Part shown: piece after piece, positions 31,407 through 35,515 of the stretch | How the letters are laid out: the number at the start of each line of letters is the position of its first letter | How positions within the stretch are numbered: the stretch's first letter is position 1 | Virus record (IMG/VR): IMGVR_UViG_3300030060_004182 | Span: 1 to 35,515 of that record | Length of the DNA stretch: 35,515 bases | From: a virus | Strand: one strand, 5' to 3' | Position numbers and translations under genes: made by a program | The notes under the pieces: model-generated | The model's input: the letters and a program-made list of their open reading frames with translations, nothing else | Database searches by the model: none | What the model was told of the DNA's origin: nothing

Positions 31407-31802
31407 ATGCGTATTGTTACAAGTCCGACAAGCAAACAGGTTAAAGAGTTGTTCGAGAACAACGATTGTAAAACTTTTAGATACTTCAATAAAAGACCTT
31501 TTGATTGCATAGAAGATCATTTGTTTACGGTTTTGATTTACGAAAAGGATAAACCGATTGGGTACGGACACCTAGATCCAGAGGGAAATGTCACTTGGTT
31601 AGGAATCTATCTTTCACCTAACTATAGAGGAAAAGGTTACGCTAAAATTATTATGGGAATTTTGTTGTCACACGCTAAAGATAATATACAATTAACAGTA
31701 GATAAAAATAATACAAGTGCAGTTTCTTTGTATGACAATTTTGGATTTGTAATAACAGATGAGACTGAAACGTATTACATAATGGAGTTTGAAAATGTCT
31801 GA
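31407..31802 (+). CDS. GNAT-family N-acetyltransferase
   Basis: This encodes 131 residues from ATG 31407, two bases after the previous stop and preceded by AAGAGG. Acetyl-CoA binding is shown by WLGIYLSPNYRGKGYAKIIM with R74-G-K-G-Y (the R/Q-x-x-G-x-G/A motif A), then the motif B-like VDKNNTSAVSLYDNFGFVI. It transfers an acetyl group from acetyl-CoA to an amine. Next to a DegT aminotransferase two genes downstream, the likely substrate is an amino-sugar nucleotide, giving an N-acetylated sugar (inference). It overlaps the next gene by 8 bases. Confidence 0.85.
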   Translation: MRIVTSPTSKQVKELFENNDCKTFRYFNKRPFDCIEDHLFTVLIYEKDKPIGYGHLDPEGNVTWLGIYLSPNYRGKGYAKIIMGILLSHAKDNIQLTVDKNNTSAVSLYDNFGFVITDETETYYIMEFENV

Positions 31803-32103
31803 TACTTTAGGTTCGTTGATTGATAAGTTATGCACGGTTGATCTTAAGATGTGGAACAACCAAGAGATTTTATATGAGATCCGACGAATGGACTTTGATG
31901 AATTCAAGGACAAGTACTTCTCAAGCGAAGATGGTGCGGAGAAACTATGGGAGTGTCTGAAGAAGTGCTGTGACTTGAATGTTCAGAGAAATCAATTCAT
32001 GGATGAGATCGATCAGAAAGTCGTTGAGATTGTCAGTGACGCAGTTTCTGGTGAAGACTTAGATTCAGGAAAGCATATTCAGAGAAAACACAAGACTTAT
32101 TGA
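31795..32103 (+). CDS. Small DUF4254-like protein
   Basis: This encodes 102 residues from ATG 31795 (GGAG at 31784-31787); a TTG at 31789 is less likely. It is helical and charged, with LIDKLCTVDLKMWNNQEILY and LNVQRNQFMDEIDQKVVEIV. The 'L...D..MW..QE' opening and the 'N.QRN...DEID' end resemble DUF4254, a small family often found in phage and bacterial sugar clusters without known function. The match is from memory of the pattern. It lies between the acetyltransferase and the aminotransferase, suggesting a link to amino-sugar formation. Confidence 0.65.
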   Translation: MSDTLGSLIDKLCTVDLKMWNNQEILYEIRRMDFDEFKDKYFSSEDGAEKLWECLKKCCDLNVQRNQFMDEIDQKVVEIVSDAVSGEDLDSGKHIQRKHKTY

Positions 32104-32110
32104 GTGATAC

Positions 32111-33187
32111 ATGATACGAGTTTATGAACCATACATTACAAACAAGTCTAGAATATATGTAAACGAAACAATATCCTCTGGGTGGATATCGTGGCACGGA
32201 ACATATTCGGAAAAGGTAGCAGAGTCCCTGTCCAATTTGGTTGGGACTGACTACTGTTTGTTAGTTAGTAGTGGTACAACAGGGATGCATATTGCATCTT
32301 GTGTTCTCAAAAAGTTTTATCCGAAAGTAAAAAGACTTGTCTTCCCCAGTGCAGCCTACATAGCAGCATACTCCCCTTTCATGTTTGACGGTGATGAATT
32401 TGATATCGTCCTAGAAGACTTGAGCAGGGATACATGGAATCCTTCCTATGACATAGAAGCGGGAGAGGATACTGCATTTGTCATAACACACAATGTGGGG
32501 AACACTGTAAATGTTCTGGATCTAAAGAAGAGATACCCCGACAGTATTTTTATAGAGGATAATTGTGAGGGGTTTATGGGTGAGTATGATAACTCCCCGA
32601 CTGGATCTGCCGCTGATATTTCTGTCTGCTCCTTCTTTGCAAACAAAACTATAACTTGTGGAGAGGGTGGTGCGGTTTTCCTCAAGGACAAGGATCAGTA
32701 TGAATACGCAATGAAGATACGAGGACAGGGACAGTCAGAAAAAAGATTCATACACGACGAGATGGGATACAACTACAGACTAACTAACGTACAGGCTGCT
32801 CTCTTGTACGGACAATTGGAAGAGTTGCAAATCATCAAAGAGAACAAACGAAGAATATTCAACAGATATAGAAAAAATCTAGACGGCGTTTTCAAGATCC
32901 CCACCGGAGATCCAAACACAAAAAGTTCAGAGTGGATGTTTGGTGTTGAATCAAGAAGAACTTTTGATGAGGTTTCTCATCAGTTATCCAAGAGTGAGAT
33001 AGAATGTAGACCTATGTTTTATCCTTATTCTTATCATGGATGGCTACCAAAACCAATTTCTGGTTGTGAAAACAATGCTAAATACTTATCAGAGAGATGT
33101 GTCATATTACCATCATCTCCAAACTTAGACGATTTTCAGGTAGACTATATCTGTGAGAACTTAATTAAAGGTGAACCCAATGAGTAA
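32111..33187 (+). CDS. DegT/DnrJ/EryC1-type sugar aminotransferase (perosamine-synthase-like)
   Basis: This encodes 358 residues. This is a PLP-dependent enzyme that puts an amino group on a 4- or 3-keto nucleotide sugar using glutamate. SSGTTGMHIA (53-62) binds the PLP phosphate; FIEDNCEGFMG (148-157) supplies D150 for the PLP ring nitrogen; SFFANKTITCGEGG (174-187) holds the Schiff-base lysine K179; MGYNYRLTNVQAALLYGQLE is the family 'G.NYR...IQAA....QL'. All catalytic residues are kept. With gmd in the same window, GDP-4-keto-6-deoxymannose is a plausible substrate, giving GDP-perosamine, but other keto-sugars are possible. It overlaps the next gene by 8 bases. Confidence 0.88.
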   Translation: MIRVYEPYITNKSRIYVNETISSGWISWHGTYSEKVAESLSNLVGTDYCLLVSSGTTGMHIASCVLKKFYPKVKRLVFPSAAYIAAYSPFMFDGDEFDIVLEDLSRDTWNPSYDIEAGEDTAFVITHNVGNTVNVLDLKKRYPDSIFIEDNCEGFMGEYDNSPTGSAADISVCSFFANKTITCGEGGAVFLKDKDQYEYAMKIRGQGQSEKRFIHDEMGYNYRLTNVQAALLYGQLEELQIIKENKRRIFNRYRKNLDGVFKIPTGDPNTKSSEWMFGVESRRTFDEVSHQLSKSEIECRPMFYPYSYHGWLPKPISGCENNAKYLSERCVILPSSPNLDDFQVDYICENLIKGEPNE

Positions 33188-34505
33188 AGTGAAGAAAGTA
33201 AAAAGATCAGCATCGGTTACTTTGTGTATGATTGTAAAAGATGAATCTCATATTATCAAAGAGTGTCTGGAATCTATGCTTCCATACATTGATCGCTATG
33301 ACATTACAGACACAGGATCTACGGACGGAACTCCAGAACTAATCAAAGAGTTCATGGATGAGCATGATATTCCGGGAGAGGTATATCTTTCCGACTGGAA
33401 GGGGTTCGGAGACTCTGGTGGTAAGATAGGATCAAGAACTGAATCTCTGAGAAACTGTGATGGTAAGGCAGACTACGCATGGGTTATCGATGCAGATGAT
33501 GTAGTGACTGGTAATTTTCAGTATCCTCCTGTCATGGATCAGGATTGTTACACTCTTCGTATAGGGAGAGGAGAAGACTTCACTTGGTGGAGGAATCAAA
33601 TCTTCAAGACCGGTATGGGATGGCATTATGTTGGTGTTCTTCATGAATATGCAAACTGTCCCAAGGTTCCAGATCAACAAAAGATTCTTAAGATTCTTGG
33701 CGATTATAAAATCGAAGCGAGGACTGAGGGTGCAAGAAACGTAGGAATCACACCCGTTGAAAAGTATTCAAGAGACGCTGAACATCTAGAAGAGGCACTC
33801 AAGGATGAGCCAGACAACTCTCGTTATCAGTTCTATCTCGCACAATCTTATTTTGACTCACAGCAGTTTGAAAAGTCTCTAGAGGCTTACTCGAAGAGAG
33901 CAGAGATGGGAGGGTGGCCTGAAGAAGTATTCTACTCACTCTATCGGGTTGGTATGATTAAGGCTATATTAGACAAGCCTTGGGAAGAAATCCAACAAGC
34001 GTTTTTGGACTCATGGGAATCTCGTCCAACCAGAGCAGAACCATTGTATCAGATCGCTAGATGCTACAGACAGATACACAATAGACCTGTACTCGCATAT
34101 ATGTACGCAAGAATGGCTTTAGACATCCCGTATCCACATGATGATATTCTGTTTGTTCAGGACGATGTTTATAAGTTCGGAGTGTTAGATGAGGTTGGAG
34201 CCTCCGCATACTACGCAGGGAAACCACATATAGGATTCCAAGCGTGTAAGAGACTGGTGGAGGAGGATTTGATCCCAGAGGAACACAAGTCTAGAGTTGT
34301 TACCAATCTAAAGCAGTACGAGCAGGTGTTACTCCAAATTCATGCTCAACAAGCACAGATGGAGGTTGAAAAAAAGCAACAAGAGGAAATGATGAAGCAG
34401 AAAGAAAAAGAACAAAAACGAGAAGAGAAGAAACAGAAAGCCATGGAACCGAAAAAGAGTACCAAAACCTCTTCTAGAAAAGGTTACAAGAAAAGAAAGG
34501 CATAA
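33180..34505 (+). CDS. GT2 glycosyltransferase with TPR-like and basic coiled C-terminus
   Basis: This encodes 441 residues. SVTLCMIVKDESHIIKECLE, then DITDTGSTDGTPELIKEF and WVIDADD with D104-A-D106 are the GT2 (SunS/TPR-glycosyltransferase) catalytic core. The middle has tetratricopeptide-like helices (EHLEEALKDEPDNSRYQFYL, AQSYFDSQQFEKSLEAY). The last ~70 residues are a Q/E/K-rich coiled stretch ending in basic low complexity (KKSTKTSSRKGYKKRKA). TPR-GT2 enzymes can glycosylate proteins, and the tail could bind DNA, capsid or another protein (inference). ATG 33180 is preceded by AAAGGTG. This is the last gene of the island before a late-promoter-like site and structural genes. Confidence 0.85.
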   Translation: MSKVKKVKRSASVTLCMIVKDESHIIKECLESMLPYIDRYDITDTGSTDGTPELIKEFMDEHDIPGEVYLSDWKGFGDSGGKIGSRTESLRNCDGKADYAWVIDADDVVTGNFQYPPVMDQDCYTLRIGRGEDFTWWRNQIFKTGMGWHYVGVLHEYANCPKVPDQQKILKILGDYKIEARTEGARNVGITPVEKYSRDAEHLEEALKDEPDNSRYQFYLAQSYFDSQQFEKSLEAYSKRAEMGGWPEEVFYSLYRVGMIKAILDKPWEEIQQAFLDSWESRPTRAEPLYQIARCYRQIHNRPVLAYMYARMALDIPYPHDDILFVQDDVYKFGVLDEVGASAYYAGKPHIGFQACKRLVEEDLIPEEHKSRVVTNLKQYEQVLLQIHAQQAQMEVEKKQQEEMMKQKEKEQKREEKKQKAMEPKKSTKTSSRKGYKKRKA

Positions 34506-34508
34506 ATA
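34501..34508 (+). promoter_or_regulatory. Late-promoter-like site (CATAAATA)
   Basis: CATAAATA at 34501-34508 differs from the T4 late consensus TATAAATA only in the first base, a variation that I recall from T4-like marine phages. It overlaps the end of the glycan island's last gene and lies 21 bases before the next start, at the point where structural genes resume. A short inverted repeat (TACC 34507-34510, GGTA 34516-34519) follows. Confidence 0.55.
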
Positions 34509-34529
34509 CCTATAAGGTAGGGAACTAAT

Positions 34530-34937
34530 ATGTCAGCACAGCACGATATAAAAGCAAATCAAGGCTCTTCTTTACTCGTCCACTTTCAATATTTGGATGA
34601 AGATGGTAATCCCATAGACATTAGTGGTTGGAACGCAGAGATGCAGGTAAGACGATCAGTTGGATCTGATTCTAAATTACTTCACCTGACACCAAATGGT
34701 GTAACTTCAGGCGGAACCGGAGCAACATTCGGATTCACCGGAGGTATCCGATTGTCCAGCAATATGGGAGGGACTGGATCTCTGGATGGTGGAATACTTG
34801 TTATCGCGGGTGCTACTGCAACAGGATTCATACCCGAAGGTATCCATCAGTACGACTTGGAGTTGAAGGATCCTTCTGGATCAGTCACCAGATTGGTGGA
34901 AGGAAGATTCGATTGTTCAGGTGAGGTGACAAGATGA
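34530..34937 (+). CDS. Probable virion (baseplate/fibre-associated) protein with Ig-like N-terminus
   Basis: This encodes 135 residues. The opening QHDIKANQGSSLLVHFQYLD followed by EDGNPIDISGWNAEMQVRRS matches the 'G.....F...D.DGNPIDLTG..A..QIR' start of phage baseplate and fibre proteins such as BppU-type N-terminal domains. The middle is glycine/threonine/serine rich (SGGTGATFGFTGG), and the end EGIHQYDLELKDPSGSVTRL resembles 'G.Y.YDL...D..G.V..L..G'. AGGGA precedes the ATG, and a late-promoter-like CATAAATA lies 21 bases upstream, so late expression is likely. It is coupled to a small basic gene and then to a collagen-like fibre gene. The exact virion location is not readable. Confidence 0.72.
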   Translation: MSAQHDIKANQGSSLLVHFQYLDEDGNPIDISGWNAEMQVRRSVGSDSKLLHLTPNGVTSGGTGATFGFTGGIRLSSNMGGTGSLDGGILVIAGATATGFIPEGIHQYDLELKDPSGSVTRLVEGRFDCSGEVTR

Positions 34938-35062
34938 AAATAAAAGTCACAGAAAACTCTTTGAAAAAAATCACACCAACTACGAAACGAACTTTAAATA
35001 ATCAAAAGGTTGAGTCCATCAAAATCCAAAAGAAAAAAAACACTAGCATAGTTTACGTTTAA
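34934..35062 (+). CDS. Small basic protein, 42 residues, function unknown
   Basis: ATG 34934 overlaps the previous stop (ATGA), and the frame ends at TAA 35060-35062. The product is lysine-rich (MKIKVTENSLKKITPTTKRT, then SIKIQKKKNTSIVYV). The coupling, and a following gene that begins only 16 bases later with its own GAGG site, support it as a real small gene between structural genes. It could be a fibre chaperone or a minor virion peptide, but nothing in the sequence decides. Confidence 0.5.
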   Translation: MKIKVTENSLKKITPTTKRTLNNQKVESIKIQKKKNTSIVYV

Positions 35063-35078
35063 TCTTGAGGTAGTTATT

Positions 35079-35515
35079 ATGCGTGGATTCAATGAATACT
35101 TTAAATCAAATAAAGAGGACTTGCAAAAGGAATTTGACAAAGAAGTTATAGTTCCTGATGTACCTGCACCTCCACCCGAACCTCAGATAACAGAAGTAAC
35201 AAAAGTTATAGAAGGGACTCCCGGAATCCCAGGTCCACAAGGAACGCAAGGTCTAAAAGGAAGAGATGGACTTCCCGGACTCCCAGGTCCAAAGGGTGAA
35301 AAGGGAGACAGGGGAGACAAGGGTGATGATGGAGATGAGGGACAACAAGGAATTCCCGGTGAGCAAGGAGAGCAAGGAGAGAGAGGAGAGCGAGGTGAAC
35401 AAGGAGAGAAGGGTGAACAGGGAGAGCAGGGAGAGGTAGGAGATAGAGGAGAAAAAGGCGAAAGAGGAGAGGATGGAATAGATGGAAAAGACGGGAGAGA
35501 CGGAAGAGAAGGTAT
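35079..35515 (+). CDS. Collagen-like fibre protein, 5' part (partial at window edge)
   Basis: ATG 35079 follows TTGAGG (35065-35070), and the frame is open to the window end: 145 full codons are visible. Residues 1-45 form a charged, proline-rich lead ([20 protein letters not shown], then VPAPPPEPQ). From G46 to the edge there are 33 uninterrupted G-X-Y triplets ([10 protein letters not shown] at the start, then mostly GE(K/R/Q) and GD(K/R)). These form a collagen-like triple helix, as in many phage tail fibres and head fibrils. The X/Y positions are rich in charged pairs (E/D with K/R), which stabilise bacterial and phage collagens that lack hydroxyproline. The receptor-binding end lies outside the window. 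Confidence 0.88.
   Translation, partial: MRGFNEYFKSNKEDLQKEFDKEVIVPDVPAPPPEPQITEVTKVIEGTPGIPGPQGTQGLKGRDGLPGLPGPKGEKGDRGDKGDDGDEGQQGIPGEQGEQGERGERGEQGEKGEQGEQGEVGDRGEKGERGEDGIDGKDGRDGREG
35364..35470 (+). repeat. GGAGA-rich tandem coding repeat in the collagen-like gene
   Basis: The DNA encoding the G-E-x triplets is an imperfect 9-base-type repeat built on GGAGAGCAA, GGAGAGAGA and GGTGAACAA units. Such near-identical units favour slippage and recombination, so the number of triplets may vary between relatives. The repeat follows directly from the protein repeat. Confidence 0.7.

Noticed and set aside
12868-34505. The sugar genes as a bacterial O-antigen cluster from host contamination
   Set aside because: fcl and gmd are embedded between T4 core genes by one- to few-base junctions, and the island is bounded by regA and by phage structural genes on the same strand, so it belongs to the phage genome.
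1-35515. tRNA genes, integrase, attachment sites, insertion sequences or CRISPR array
   Set aside because: I looked for cloverleaf-like gaps, recombinase motifs and direct-repeat arrays; the intergenic spaces are too short and none was visible.

Overview
This window is a stretch of a T4-like (tailed, contractile, myovirus morphotype) phage genome, most likely marine. The evidence is the run of T4 core genes in the order known from T4 and T4-like marine phages: the end of the major capsid gene 23, a tail-tube-fold structural gene, uvsY, uvsW, 55, 47, 46, rnh, 45, 44, a GroES/gp31-type co-chaperonin, 62 and regA. All genes are on the + strand, packed with ATGA/TAATG overlaps and almost no free intergenic space. 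No tRNA, integrase, transposase, insertion sequence or CRISPR array was seen, and no photosynthesis gene that would point to a cyanobacterial host, so the host stays open.

Layout. (1) 1-985: late structural genes (gp23 3' end, intrinsic terminator, T4-type TATAAATA late promoter, tail-tube-like protein). (2) 986-12864: recombination, repair, late sigma factor and replication genes. A near-consensus sigma70-type promoter precedes uvsY and another sits directly at the rnh start codon. Set among them are a DNA methyltransferase, a type II (eukaryote-like) glutamine synthetase and small unknown genes. (3) 12868-16846: clamp, clamp-loader and regA genes, interrupted by a GDP-L-fucose synthesis pair (fcl, gmd) between genes 45 and 44, and by a GroES-type gene between 44 and 62. 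(4) 16860-34505: a roughly 17.6-kb glycan island directly after regA, where T4 has gene 43. It holds ten probable glycosyltransferases plus a GT10-GT2 fusion, sugar-nucleotide enzymes (epimerase, UDP-sugar-dehydrogenase-like protein, DegT-type aminotransferase), modifiers (NodB-like deacetylase, GNAT acetyltransferase, two methyltransferase-like proteins, WbqC-like protein) and one small DUF4254-like protein. (5) 34501-35515: a return to structural genes, with a late-promoter-like site, a probable virion protein, a small basic protein and the start of a collagen-like fibre protein cut by the window edge.

How it may work together. gmd and fcl together make GDP-L-fucose from host GDP-mannose, and two genes in the island carry the GT10 (fucosyltransferase) signature. 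The DegT aminotransferase could act on the same GDP-4-keto-6-deoxymannose intermediate to give a perosamine-type amino sugar, which the GNAT and WbqC-like proteins could acylate. The most economical reading (inference) is that the phage builds and attaches its own fucose/amino-sugar glycan, to its virion or to the host surface. Two paralogue families in the island (three tandem 'SLWG' proteins and a separated pair) each contain a member whose DxD metal site is changed, which suggests subunit or adaptor roles or decay.

The only gene-free stretches are short (largest about 90 bp at 259-349), and each is described by its regulatory features.
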